DNA of 64,000 nucleotides, taken from Oscillospiraceae bacterium. GTDB lineage: Bacteria > Bacillota > Clostridia > Oscillospirales > Ruminococcaceae. The position numbers and the translations under genes were made by a program. The DNA is taken from contig SVMX01000005.1 of assembly GCA_015067175.1 (NCBI GenBank), positions 1 through 64,000 of the forward strand. Reading direction: 5' to 3'. The notes below the pieces were generated by a model, which was given only the letters and a program-made list of their open reading frames with translations, did not search any database and was not told the DNA's origin. Shown piece by piece: positions 51,413 through 60,924 of this stretch (positions are counted from its first letter, which is position 1; each line of letters begins with the position of its first letter).

Positions 51413-52603
51413 TTACTCAACGATCTCAAAATCGTTTATTTCAAGCTCTGTTTTCTGTTCAACAAACACATCAAGCTCGTTGTTTACGCCCAGAACATAC
51501 CAGCTCATAGCGTATACCTCGGCAGGATCCATCATGCTTGACTGCTGTATCATAATGTTTCCCGATGTATTCTTCAGCTCGCCTTTGAATATATAGGCGT
51601 CGCCTGTCGCAAGCTTTGGAAGAAGTGCATTGATGATATCCTGTGTGCCGTCCTTTGCGCAGTCCTGTGCGGCGGAAACAGCAACCGCTCCGTTTGCAAC
51701 AGTTCCAACGAAAGTTTCCGGCTCCCATGTTTCGAGATCCATCTGCTTGAACTGAGCAAGATAGAAGCTGTCGTGGTCGGGATAGACGGTAAGCAGCAGG
51801 TTGTCATAGTTTTCTGTATCAGCGCCGTAGTCGTGATTGCCTATTACCTTTATACCCTTTTTCTCGCAGTATTCTACGGTTTCGGGGGATTCGGTATAGC
51901 TGATGATGACATCGCAGCCCTTTTTGTAAAGTGCGTCAACAGCCTTATGTATCTCGTCATCTTCAGAAGCGAAAGCAGTCACAAGCTCGCCGTCGGTGTA
52001 TACAAGCTGTATTCCAAGCGCTGCTGCGTTGATTACGGGTGTGGTGTAGAGCATTTCGGGGTCAACGACTATGCCGACCTTTTCGTTGTTGGAGTTATAC
52101 GCTGCTGCCATTCCCGCAACGTAAGCGCCTTCATACATCTGATCGGTGTATGCGTACACGTTCACTGTGCGTATCCTTGCGCCGTAGCTTATGAAGTTGA
52201 TGTTCATGTTCTTTCCTGCAACATCTGTAAGAACGTTGGTAAAGCGGGGGCTTGCGGAAACTATGTATGTGCAGCCGTATTCAACCAGCTTGTCCACAGC
52301 CTTGGGGAAGTCTGTTATCGTCACATTGTCGATGTAGTATGACTTAACATCGGTGTGAGCGCAGGCAGCGATCCTTTGTATGTTGTCGCGCGCCGCGGTT
52401 CCTTCGTCGTCGCAGTCGCCCATGAAGATATAGCCGACCTTAACGACCTCTTTTTCTTCGGCTTCGGAAGTGCTCGCCTCTCCTGTTTCTCCGGTTTCGG
52501 CTGTGCCCTCAGTGGGAGCTTCGCCGCCGCACGCGGAAAAGCAGCCTATCGTCATGCATAGCGCAAGTATTGCAGATATTTTTTTAAGCCATCCAGCAGT
52601 CAT
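51413..52603 (-). CDS. BMP/PnrA-like substrate-binding lipoprotein
   Basis: A 396-residue lipoprotein with lipobox CFSAC and a threonine/glutamate-rich linker. The Bmp (PnrA/Med) periplasmic-binding fold shows KVGYIFMGDCDDEGTAARDNI, AYVAGMAAAYNS and VEYCEKKGIKVIGNHDYG. The family typically binds nucleosides for ABC uptake. No permease genes are adjacent. The ATG at 52603 has RBS GGAGG; an ATG 30 bp upstream is not used. Confidence 0.83.
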   Translation of the reverse strand: MTAGWLKKISAILALCMTIGCFSACGGEAPTEGTAETGETGEASTSEAEEKEVVKVGYIFMGDCDDEGTAARDNIQRIAACAHTDVKSYYIDNVTITDFPKAVDKLVEYGCTYIVSASPRFTNVLTDVAGKNMNINFISYGARIRTVNVYAYTDQMYEGAYVAGMAAAYNSNNEKVGIVVDPEMLYTTPVINAAALGIQLVYTDGELVTAFASEDDEIHKAVDALYKKGCDVIISYTESPETVEYCEKKGIKVIGNHDYGADTENYDNLLLTVYPDHDSFYLAQFKQMDLETWEPETFVGTVANGAVAVSAAQDCAKDGTQDIINALLPKLATGDAYIFKGELKNTSGNIMIQQSSMMDPAEVYAMSWYVLGVNNELDVFVEQKTELEINDFEIVE

Positions 52604-52787
52604 TTTTGATAACCTCCGGTATAAAAATTTCAAAACATACTCATGGTATTTGAATTTGCGCGCACACTGTTACAGGGCGCAGTAGTCTTATTATCATTAT
52701 AGCATATTTTAAAGAAAAAAAACATCACTTTTTCAGAAATATTTCAGAATATATTCAACTTTTTATATTTCTTTTTTTCGTAATGTA

Positions 52788-52796
52788 TGATATAAT
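52788..52796 (+). promoter_or_regulatory. Extended -10 promoter candidate for the foldase gene
   Basis: TGA directly followed by TATAAT (52791-52796) forms an extended -10 element without a clear -35. The surrounding 52604-52861 region is AT-rich and otherwise featureless. Confidence 0.45.
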
Positions 52797-52861
52797 GTTA
52801 TTGTGTATAATTGGATAAGTATCGTTATGAACTATCCTTTGGCAAAAAAGAAAGGAAATAT

Positions 52862-54187
52862 ATGAAATTATTAAAGCTCTTAAGTATTTTGACAGCCTGC
52901 ACTGCGGCAGTGTCTATGGCGGGCTGTTCATTCAAAACAGGAACAAGTAAATTTTCTTCGATAATATCCTCGGTAAGTCTGAGCGATGACGCTGTGCTTG
53001 CTCATCCCACAGGCGAGGGCATAGATAACGCAGACAGCCTTTCGATATCCTATGCGGATTTCAAGAAAGAGTATCTGTACAAGCTGAAAAACTACAATGC
53101 GACCTATGGCGTTACCTCTGATACTCAAGAGGAATATGACGCGGTTTTTGACGGTATTCGACTGTCGATAATCAGCTATATGGTAGAAGAGCAGATAACT
53201 CTTGACAAGGCTAAGGAATACGGCGCAGATGTGCTCACCGACGAGGAGCTTGACGCGCTCGAAGCCGATTATCAGGCAAACCTTAAATCACAGTATGAAT
53301 ATTTCGGCACAAAGGCAGACTACGGCACGCTTGAAGAGGGCGTTACGATAAGCGAAGAAGAAAAGCTTAAGCGCGGCGAGGAGGAGTTTGACAAATACCT
53401 TGCCGACTGCGGACTTACAAAGGACGACCTGCTCGTATGGCAGCGCAGCGCTGTTATAGCTAAAAAGCTCAAGGAAGCGGTTACAAAGGATATCGTGATA
53501 GAGCGCAACGAGGCTGTTGATGTTTTAAATGATTATATCGACAGTGTTAAGGAGATATATGCGTCTGACCCCGCTGAATACGAGAATGGTTCTTACTCTG
53601 TGCTGTGGGTGCCCGAGGAAGCGCGCAACATAAAGCATATCCTTATTGCTCTTGAGGAAAAGGACAGTGACGAGATAATGAGCCTCAGAAAAAGCGGCGA
53701 TATCGAGACCGCAGATAAGCTTCTTCAGGAGAAGCTTGCACCGCTTGAGGAAAAAGCAAACGAGGTCATGGCAAAGCTTGACGGCGGCGCGGATTTTGAC
53801 CAGCTTATACAGGAATACAGCGCGGACGCAGCCGCAGCCGAGGTATATCCCGACGGATATATGATAATTCCCGACAGCAAGATGTATGTTGAGGGCTTTG
53901 TAAAGGGCGCTTTCATGATGGATAACATCGGCGACTATGTACTTGCTTCCTCTGATTTCGGCTGGCATATAATGCTTTACGCTTCCGACCCTGAGATATC
54001 TCAGGAGGTAATGGACGAAAATATCGACTATATCCTCGAAACACTGGTGACCTCTGCAAAGGACGAAAAGTATTCTCAGACTGTAAAGCAGTGGCTTGAT
54101 GAATATGACTACGAAATAGATTACAAGGCGCTGAATGTTGAGGCTCCCGTTCAGACCGAGGAGGCTTCCTCGGCAGCGGAATCATAA
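52862..54187 (+). CDS. PrsA-like parvulin lipoprotein (foldase)
   Basis: A 441-residue lipoprotein with lipobox SMAGC. An N-terminal SurA/PrsA-type helical region (to about 260) is followed by a parvulin-like domain. Its markers are IKHILIALEEKDSDE, DFDQLIQEYSADAAAAEVYPDGYMI and SSDFGWHIMLYASD. It should assist folding of exported proteins outside the membrane. The ATG at 52862 follows AAAGGAAAT. Confidence 0.8.
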   Translation: MKLLKLLSILTACTAAVSMAGCSFKTGTSKFSSIISSVSLSDDAVLAHPTGEGIDNADSLSISYADFKKEYLYKLKNYNATYGVTSDTQEEYDAVFDGIRLSIISYMVEEQITLDKAKEYGADVLTDEELDALEADYQANLKSQYEYFGTKADYGTLEEGVTISEEEKLKRGEEEFDKYLADCGLTKDDLLVWQRSAVIAKKLKEAVTKDIVIERNEAVDVLNDYIDSVKEIYASDPAEYENGSYSVLWVPEEARNIKHILIALEEKDSDEIMSLRKSGDIETADKLLQEKLAPLEEKANEVMAKLDGGADFDQLIQEYSADAAAAEVYPDGYMIIPDSKMYVEGFVKGAFMMDNIGDYVLASSDFGWHIMLYASDPEISQEVMDENIDYILETLVTSAKDEKYSQTVKQWLDEYDYEIDYKALNVEAPVQTEEASSAAES

Positions 54188-54309
54188 TCAAGTCTGCTGA
54201 AAAATTCTATTGTGCTCGCATGAGCGTTTGACCGCGCATTATCCCATTATCACTTAACAAGGACTTAACGGCAGAGTGGTCTGCCGAAAAATACGAATGG
54301 AGTAATTGT

Positions 54310-55599
54310 ATGAATACACCGATTTCTGATTTCTTGGAGAAGTACACCACTAGCGGCGCGCTGCGTCTGCATATGCCCGGCCATAACGGTGCAAATCCGC
54401 ATGACATCACCGAGATCGAGGGCGCCGACAGCCTGTATGAAACTGACCGCACCAAGAGCATAATAGGCGAGAGCGAGAAGAATGCGGCGGAGCTTTTCGG
54501 CGCAGACAGAACTTGCTATTCCTGCGGCGGCAGCACTCTTGCGATACAGACTGCGCTTGCACTGCTCAAAGCACAGGGCTGCAAGACCATTGCGGCTTCG
54601 CGTTATTCGCACAAGAGCCTTATTGCGGCGGCTTCTCTTCTGCACATGAACATCAAGTGGCTGTATCCTGAGGAATATCTCTGTGCTGATGTGGACTACA
54701 GCGAGGAAGCGCTTGAGGGTGCTGACGCAGTATTTATGACAAATATCGACTACCTCGGCGGAAGCAGCCGTATACCCAACACAAAGCTTCCAATCGTATG
54801 CGATAACGCTCACGGCGCATATCTCAGATTTGTTGACAAGGAAAAGTTCGGCAAGAATTATCTGCACCCCTCTGAGTTCGGTATACCTGTGATAAGCGCA
54901 GAGTCTGCACATAAGACCCTCCCTGTTCTTACAGGCGGCGCATATCTGCATTTCTATAAAGGCGCTGACTTCACACGCGCAAAGGAGCTTATGTCAGCAT
55001 TTGGCTCGTCAAGCCCGTCCTATCTTATGCTTGAGAGCCTTGACAAGTTCAACGAGTTCATCACAAAGCGCCCCGACGTTGTAAACAACGCGTGCGAATC
55101 TGTGGAATATCTCAAAAATAAGCTGATGGATTATGATATTCCGATAAAGCAGACCGACCCTCTGCGTGTTGTTGTAAAGGCTTACGAATACGGCTACAAC
55201 GGATTTAATTTCGCGGATAAGCTGCGCCAGAACGGCGTTGAGTGCGAGTACTCCGACCGCAACCATACAGTGCTGCTGTTCTCTGCGGCTTCCACTCATA
55301 GGGACGCACAGCGCGCGCTTACTGCGATGACGCTTATCCCCAAGAAAAAGCCTATTCCCTTGGCGAAGTATCCCACGCTTACTCCGAAAGTGGCGCTTCC
55401 CGCGTATGATGCGATGTTTATGCCGCAGAAGCGCGTGCCGCTTGCAAAGGCTATCGGATTTGTGTGCGGCGGTATCTTCACGCCCTGCCCTCCTTGTGTT
55501 CCTCCCGTTATGCCCGGTGAGATAATCAGCGATGATGCGGCAGAGGTGCTGCGCCTTTACAATGTAAAGGAAGTTTCCGTTATCACAAAAGTTCGCTGA
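54310..55599 (+). CDS. Orn/Lys/Arg decarboxylase-family PLP enzyme
   Basis: A 429-residue fold-type I PLP protein. HMPGHNG at residues 21-27, D165 in CDNAHGA (binds the PLP ring nitrogen) and K202 in SAESAHKTLPVLTGGA (Schiff base) are the hallmarks of this class (SpeA/YaaO type). It lacks the response-regulator-like N-domain of the large inducible enzymes. Substrate (arginine, lysine or ornithine) is not decided; polyamine synthesis is the likely role. It overlaps the convergent PH-domain gene by 17 bp at the 3' end. Confidence 0.85.
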   Translation: MNTPISDFLEKYTTSGALRLHMPGHNGANPHDITEIEGADSLYETDRTKSIIGESEKNAAELFGADRTCYSCGGSTLAIQTALALLKAQGCKTIAASRYSHKSLIAAASLLHMNIKWLYPEEYLCADVDYSEEALEGADAVFMTNIDYLGGSSRIPNTKLPIVCDNAHGAYLRFVDKEKFGKNYLHPSEFGIPVISAESAHKTLPVLTGGAYLHFYKGADFTRAKELMSAFGSSSPSYLMLESLDKFNEFITKRPDVVNNACESVEYLKNKLMDYDIPIKQTDPLRVVVKAYEYGYNGFNFADKLRQNGVECEYSDRNHTVLLFSAASTHRDAQRALTAMTLIPKKKPIPLAKYPTLTPKVALPAYDAMFMPQKRVPLAKAIGFVCGGIFTPCPPCVPPVMPGEIISDDAAEVLRLYNVKEVSVITKVR

Positions 55600-56785
55600 G
55601 CTTCGCGTAATACATATTTTTAAGCTTCAGCTTGAGCTTTCCGCGGCAGAATATGCAAACATCGCATAGTCCCGTGAAAGTTTGAAAGATATTGCGGTCA
55701 AAGCGGCGGTATTCCGCAGCTTTCGGAAGTGTCAGCGTATGAAGTGCTGTGCCCTTTCGTGCGGATATGACCAGCATACTGTGCGTTTTTGAAACGCCCG
55801 ATTGCCGCATATACAAAAAATAAAGAATACAATACCACAGGCTTAGGCTCAGTCCGCTCCACAAAACGGTGCGGAGTATGGGGTCTGAGCCTGTTATACA
55901 GCAAAGGAAAAGCAGCAGGGCATTTGCCGCCGACCACCACAGCGGACATGAGATGTGTCCGAGCAGCGCTCTTTTCGGAGGAGCTGCTTCAAGAGCTGCG
56001 GGCGGTTTTGTGCCGAGGAATATCCTCAGCAGACTGCGGCGCTTTTTCTCTTTTAGTGCAGGAAATAAAAGCGTACCGAAGCAATACATCGGAGCTGCTT
56101 TAAAAGCGAGCGTTGAGGCGGTTCGGCGTGTCAGTACAGCTCCTAGGTCATTTGTCACAAGCACTTCTTCATATAATGTAAAAGTGCCGTGAGAGGTCTT
56201 TGCAAAACCCTCGGAGAGCGTCAGGCAAAATCGGCTCAGTTTCAGCAGATTGTTTATGAAAGCGAACAGCCACGCCGCGCCTGTGAACACCGCAATAACG
56301 GTCGTTATGCGCGGCACGGTTATACGAAGCGAGTCAAGAAAGTCGCTTAGTCCTACCGCGGTCTGCTCTATCGCAGCGATAATTCCGTTGTAGTAGCCGC
56401 TGCCAAGCACGCTTCCAACGCGTGATATTGCGGCGGCAAAGACTACTGCTGCGCCAAGTGCGCGCGTGTGAGTGAACGCGCAGAGCGCCGACGAGCCGAA
56501 GCGAGCGCGAAGCTTTACCTTTGTTTTAGGTTTTGGAAGCGGGTCAAAACGCTCATAGCTGCGCAGATAAAATGAGATCTTTCCCGAAAGCGTACGGACG
56601 GTCACTTTTCTTGCGCGAAGAAGCCGCAGCAGCGGCGTGCGCTTTTGCGATATTACAGTAACCGAGCTTATTGGTACATAATAAATACGGCGAAATATCA
56701 GACCTTTGCGGAGGATCAACCTCTCGCTGTCGGTTTGTAACGATATAAAAAAACGGCGTAATATAAAGTAAAAAATAAATTCCAT
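55583..56785 (-). CDS. Bacterial PH-domain (YdbT-like) membrane protein
   Basis: A 400-residue protein. A bacterial PH domain near the N-terminus (RLILRKGLIFRRIYYVPISSVTVISQKRTPLLR) is followed by membrane segments, and a second PH-like region lies near the C-terminus (SMLVISARKGTALHTLTLP). YdbS/YdbT homologues protect against some antimicrobial peptides; the role here is unknown. It is divergent from glmU with 24 bp between the start codons. Confidence 0.72.
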   Translation of the reverse strand: MEFIFYFILRRFFISLQTDSERLILRKGLIFRRIYYVPISSVTVISQKRTPLLRLLRARKVTVRTLSGKISFYLRSYERFDPLPKPKTKVKLRARFGSSALCAFTHTRALGAAVVFAAAISRVGSVLGSGYYNGIIAAIEQTAVGLSDFLDSLRITVPRITTVIAVFTGAAWLFAFINNLLKLSRFCLTLSEGFAKTSHGTFTLYEEVLVTNDLGAVLTRRTASTLAFKAAPMYCFGTLLFPALKEKKRRSLLRIFLGTKPPAALEAAPPKRALLGHISCPLWWSAANALLLFLCCITGSDPILRTVLWSGLSLSLWYCILYFLYMRQSGVSKTHSMLVISARKGTALHTLTLPKAAEYRRFDRNIFQTFTGLCDVCIFCRGKLKLKLKNMYYAKLSELL

Positions 56786-56809
56786 AATGAGAGGCTGGTA
56801 GTTATTCAG

Positions 56810-58174
56810 ATGAAAACAGGTTGTGTTATCCTTGCGGGCGGTGCGGGAACGCGCATGAAGTCAGAGCGCCCTAAGGTGCTTGCGGAGGTGCTGTGCAAGC
56901 CCATGCTGGGCTGGGTGCTGGACGCCTGCGGAAAGTTCGGCTTTGACAAGACTGTTGTTGTCACGGGCTTTAAAACAGAGCTTACCGAGGCATACATAAA
57001 TTCTCGAAACGAGGGTATCCTCACTGCGCTTCAAAAGGAGCAGAAAGGCACAGGCGACGCAGTTAAGTGCGCCGCAGAGCTTATCGCGGATATGGACGCG
57101 GTTTGCGTGCTTAACGGTGACGCGCCCTTTATTGACTGCGAAACGCTGAAAAGCTCGCTCGCATACCACACCGAAAACGGTGCAGAGGTCACTGTGATAA
57201 CCGCCGAGATAGTGCAGCCGCAGGGCTACGGCAGGATAATCCGCAAAAACGGCGAGTTTTCCGCAATACGCGAACAAAAGGATTGTTCCCCCGAGGAGGC
57301 GGAAATATCCGAGGTAAACAGCGGCGCATACTGGTTCAGTGGCAAAAAGCTGCTTGAAACGCTGCCGAAGCTTTCCACAAACAATGCGGCGGGCGAATAT
57401 TATCTCACCGACTGCGTGGAGCTTATGGATAAGCGTGTTGCGTACAAGTCGGATAACTCAGATATTGTTCTCGGCGCAAATACCAGAAAAGCGCTGTTTG
57501 AGCTTAATACTATCGCAAGAAATGCCGTTATTGAAAAGCACATGGACAACGGCGTAAGCTTTATCTCCACCGATGGTATCATCATCGGCACAGATGTTGA
57601 GATTGGCTGCGACACCACCGTAATGCCGAATACCGTTATCCTTGGCAGCACAAAGATTGGCAAGGGCTGCAATATCGGTGCAAACTGCCATATCGAAAAC
57701 TGCGTTATCGGAGATAATGTTACTTTCGACAATGTACACGCTTACGACTCTGTTGTGGAGGAGAATGTGAAGATAGGCCCGTTTGCACATCTTCGCCCCG
57801 GTACAACTATCCGCACAGGCGTAAAAATAGGCAATTTTGTTGAGATAAAGAACTCGGATATCGGCATGAACACCTGTGCGGCGCACCTCACCTATGTGGG
57901 CGACAGCGATGTCGGCAGAGGTGTAAATTTCGGCTGCGGAAGTATCACCGCAAATTATGACGGAATAAACAAGTACCGCACGAAGATAGGCGACCATGCG
58001 TTTATCGGCTCCAACACAAACCTTATCGCACCTGTTGAGATAGGCGCAAACGCTACCACAGCGGCAGGCTCCACAGTCACAAAGAACGTCCCCGAAAACG
58101 CGCTTTTTGTGGAGCGCGGAGCTACTCGCGTAAAGGAAAACTGGGAGAAGAATTTCAAGCGCAAAAAGAAATAA
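56810..58174 (+). CDS. glmU: Bifunctional UDP-GlcNAc pyrophosphorylase / GlcN-1-P acetyltransferase
   Basis: A 454-residue enzyme for the last two steps of UDP-GlcNAc synthesis. The N-terminal uridyltransferase has LAGGAGTRMKSERPK (8-22) and LNGDAPFI. The C-terminal left-handed beta helix (from about 250) acetylates glucosamine-1-phosphate, with KNSDIGMNTCAAHLTYVGD and GCGSITANYDGINKYRT. It supplies peptidoglycan precursor. Confidence 0.96.
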   Translation: MKTGCVILAGGAGTRMKSERPKVLAEVLCKPMLGWVLDACGKFGFDKTVVVTGFKTELTEAYINSRNEGILTALQKEQKGTGDAVKCAAELIADMDAVCVLNGDAPFIDCETLKSSLAYHTENGAEVTVITAEIVQPQGYGRIIRKNGEFSAIREQKDCSPEEAEISEVNSGAYWFSGKKLLETLPKLSTNNAAGEYYLTDCVELMDKRVAYKSDNSDIVLGANTRKALFELNTIARNAVIEKHMDNGVSFISTDGIIIGTDVEIGCDTTVMPNTVILGSTKIGKGCNIGANCHIENCVIGDNVTFDNVHAYDSVVEENVKIGPFAHLRPGTTIRTGVKIGNFVEIKNSDIGMNTCAAHLTYVGDSDVGRGVNFGCGSITANYDGINKYRTKIGDHAFIGSNTNLIAPVEIGANATTAAGSTVTKNVPENALFVERGATRVKENWEKNFKRKKK

Positions 58175-58246
58175 TCACGCCCAAAACAGCAATAATATTA
58201 AAACCCGAATGGTTTTATCAGATGGTAAAGTGAAAAGGAAAAGGTA

Positions 58247-59692
58247 ATGATAAACGAACAGAACTGCTCCATGCTGTGCGACTTCTATCAGCTTACGATG
58301 GGCAACGGCTATTTCAAAACAAAATATGCCGAGCGTATCGCGTATTTTGATATGTTCTTCCGCCGCGTTCCCGATGGCGGAGGCTTTGCTATCGCCGCAG
58401 GACTGGAGCAGGTGGTGGAGTACATCAACAGCCTGCATTTCAGCGAGGAGGATATAGCGTTTCTTCGCGGCAAGGGCATATTTGACGAGGGATTTCTCGG
58501 CTATCTGCGCGATTTTAAATTCACAGGCGATATCTGGGCTGTTCCCGAGGGAACTCCCGTGTTCCCGAACGAGCCGCTTCTCACTGTGCGCGCTCCCGCT
58601 ATACAGGCGCAGCTTATCGAAACGATGGTGCTGCTTCTTATTAACCATCAGTCCCTTATCGCGACAAAAGCAAGCCGTATCGTAAGATCGGCTGACGGAC
58701 GCGCGGTGTCGGAGTTCGGCTCAAGACGAGCACAAGGCGCAAGCGGTGCGCTTCTCGGCGCGAGGGCTGCTTATATCGCGGGCTGTACGGGTACTGCCTG
58801 TGTGATGGCTGATGAGCTTTACGGTGTTCCCTCAACGGGCACGATGGCGCACTCCTGGGTGCAGATGTTCGACAGCGAGCTTGAAGCTTTTGAAGAATAC
58901 TGCCGCGTTTATCCCGACAGCGTTACGCTGCTTGTGGATACCTACAACGTGCTTAAAAGCGGCGTTCCCAATGCGATAAAGGCGTTTGACAATATACTGA
59001 AGCCGCTCGGCGCAAGACCCAAAGGAATACGTCTTGACTCGGGCGATATCGCATACCTTTCCATCGAAGCAAGGAAAATGCTGGACGAAGCAGGCTATCA
59101 TGATTGCAAGATAGTCGCATCAAACAGCCTTGACGAATATATAATCTCTGACCTGCTGAAGCAGGGTGCGAAGATAGACCTTTTCGGCGTGGGCGAGCGC
59201 CTTATAACCGCAAAGAGCGAGCCTGTTTTCGGCGGCGTGTACAAGCTTGTCGCGACAGAAGAAAACGGCGAGATAAACCCTAAGATAAAGATATCGGAGA
59301 ACGTTGCGAAGATAACCAATCCGCATTATAAAAAGCTGTATCGCTTGTATGACAACGAAACAGGCAAGGCAGTCGCAGACCAGCTTTGCGTTTATGACGA
59401 GGTCATCGACGATACTAAGCCGCTTACGATATTCGACCCCGACTTCACATGGAAGAAAAAGACGGTGACGGATTTCACCGCAAGAGAGCTTCAGGTGCCT
59501 GTGTTTATCGGAGGAAAGCAGGTGTATCAGCTTCCGAAGCTTTGTGATATACGCGCCTACTGTGCTTCGCAGCTTGGTACGCTCTGGGGCGAGATAAAGC
59601 GCTTTGAAAATCCGCATAAATATTACGTTGACCTGTCCGAAAGCCTTTGGACGATAAAGCACGGACTGCTCGGCGGTAAGGGGGGACTTTAA
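58247..59692 (+). CDS. pncB: Nicotinate phosphoribosyltransferase
   Basis: A 481-residue NAD-salvage enzyme that converts nicotinate and PRPP to nicotinate mononucleotide. Recognisable are the N-terminal MLCDFYQLTMGNGYF, the active-site EFGSRRAQG and the phosphate-binding GIRLDSGDIAYLS. The stop overlaps the next start by one base (TAATG). Confidence 0.95.
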   Translation: MINEQNCSMLCDFYQLTMGNGYFKTKYAERIAYFDMFFRRVPDGGGFAIAAGLEQVVEYINSLHFSEEDIAFLRGKGIFDEGFLGYLRDFKFTGDIWAVPEGTPVFPNEPLLTVRAPAIQAQLIETMVLLLINHQSLIATKASRIVRSADGRAVSEFGSRRAQGASGALLGARAAYIAGCTGTACVMADELYGVPSTGTMAHSWVQMFDSELEAFEEYCRVYPDSVTLLVDTYNVLKSGVPNAIKAFDNILKPLGARPKGIRLDSGDIAYLSIEARKMLDEAGYHDCKIVASNSLDEYIISDLLKQGAKIDLFGVGERLITAKSEPVFGGVYKLVATEENGEINPKIKISENVAKITNPHYKKLYRLYDNETGKAVADQLCVYDEVIDDTKPLTIFDPDFTWKKKTVTDFTARELQVPVFIGGKQVYQLPKLCDIRAYCASQLGTLWGEIKRFENPHKYYVDLSESLWTIKHGLLGGKGGL

Positions 59693-60915
59693 TGCTTGAA
59701 ACTATAAACGACTTCGGCAGAAAGGTCACTGCCCTTTACGAGGCGGGGCATTATTGCAGCTTTGCACCGCCCGAGGAAACTATCGGCGTTATCGACACAT
59801 CTCCCGAGCATGACGGCAGCCGCGGAATTGCTTTTTTATGCGATGAGATACGCACCTGCTTTGCAGGAGTGATATCCCGCGTGGGATATAAGCAGGTGTG
59901 CTCGGTAAGGATCGTTAAAAGCTATGAAACGACATTTGACGACGAGCTTGAGATAGAGGCCCCGAATTGCTGTATAAGGATAACGGATTGCTCGCTGAAC
60001 AAGTTCTTTCTGCGTCAGCTTATAAACTCCATGTGCCGCATTTACTACACCATGCGTGAGGAGCAGCGGCAGAAGCTTCACGAGGACTGCACTGCGGCAG
60101 CCGCGGAGCATTTTTCGGGCGAGATACCGCAGATTGAGGTTGAGATACCCGAGGCAGATCCCTTAAAACCCGCACCGCCGCCTCCCACCCCCGAGCCGTC
60201 GAAGATACCCGAGGGCGAAATACGCTGGCTTTCCACTGCGCCAGAGGTGCCTGAGCCTGAAAAGCCTGCTGAGGAAGAAAAGCCCGAAGCACAGGACAAG
60301 CCTACAAAAAGCAAGGAAGACGAGCTTTTGTCGGGCAACGAGCTTCCCGAGGATATGACCCGCGACGAAGCGATGTCGTACCTTGTGGACTCTATTAACG
60401 AGATAAACTCTGATATTAGCGAGGACGAAGCAGAAGAAAACGCTCCCGAAGCCGATGTGGAAGCCGCAAAAGAGGAGCAGCCCGAAGAAGAGCTTCCCCC
60501 TGTTCCGCAGCTTACCGAGGAGCCGCAGCTTGATGATGTTTACATAAAAGCAAGCCGCAGATTAAGGCTATGCTGTATGGAGCGGCTTCTTACCATGGAG
60601 CAGATAGAGCAGGCGGTAAAGGAGAATATGGTCGCTACCGCGGAGATATACTCAAATCTTGCCGCAGAAAAAGAGATACCGCAGAACATAGTAGAGCGCA
60701 CCGAAGCGCTTAAGATAGCTACCGACCGCCTTGCGGAATATTTTGCGCTTGGCGAGGACATCGCAGCGAGAGTGATGTTTTTCATGCTGTATCAGATGCT
60801 CAGCTACTCCGATAGGATCTCCGAGCAGCCTGAGACCAAGGAGCGCCTGAACGACTTTTTTCGCCGCTACGGCTCAGCGGCAATGGCGCTGTCTCTGCTT
60901 GACAGTGGAATATGA
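59692..60915 (+). CDS. Unknown acidic protein
   Basis: A 407-residue protein I do not recognise. Residues 1-130 look globular (with ITDCSLNKFFLRQLINSMCRIYYTM). A Pro/Glu-rich disordered linker of about 150 residues follows. The helical C-terminal domain (about 280-407, with CCMERLLTMEQIEQAVKENM and MFFMLYQMLSYSDRI) has no clear membrane helix. It is translationally linked to pncB (TAATG) and ends 9 bp before a GT2 gene. Confidence 0.6.
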   Translation: MLETINDFGRKVTALYEAGHYCSFAPPEETIGVIDTSPEHDGSRGIAFLCDEIRTCFAGVISRVGYKQVCSVRIVKSYETTFDDELEIEAPNCCIRITDCSLNKFFLRQLINSMCRIYYTMREEQRQKLHEDCTAAAAEHFSGEIPQIEVEIPEADPLKPAPPPPTPEPSKIPEGEIRWLSTAPEVPEPEKPAEEEKPEAQDKPTKSKEDELLSGNELPEDMTRDEAMSYLVDSINEINSDISEDEAEENAPEADVEAAKEEQPEEELPPVPQLTEEPQLDDVYIKASRRLRLCCMERLLTMEQIEQAVKENMVATAEIYSNLAAEKEIPQNIVERTEALKIATDRLAEYFALGEDIAARVMFFMLYQMLSYSDRISEQPETKERLNDFFRRYGSAAMALSLLDSGI

Positions 60916-60924
60916 GGTGATGAT

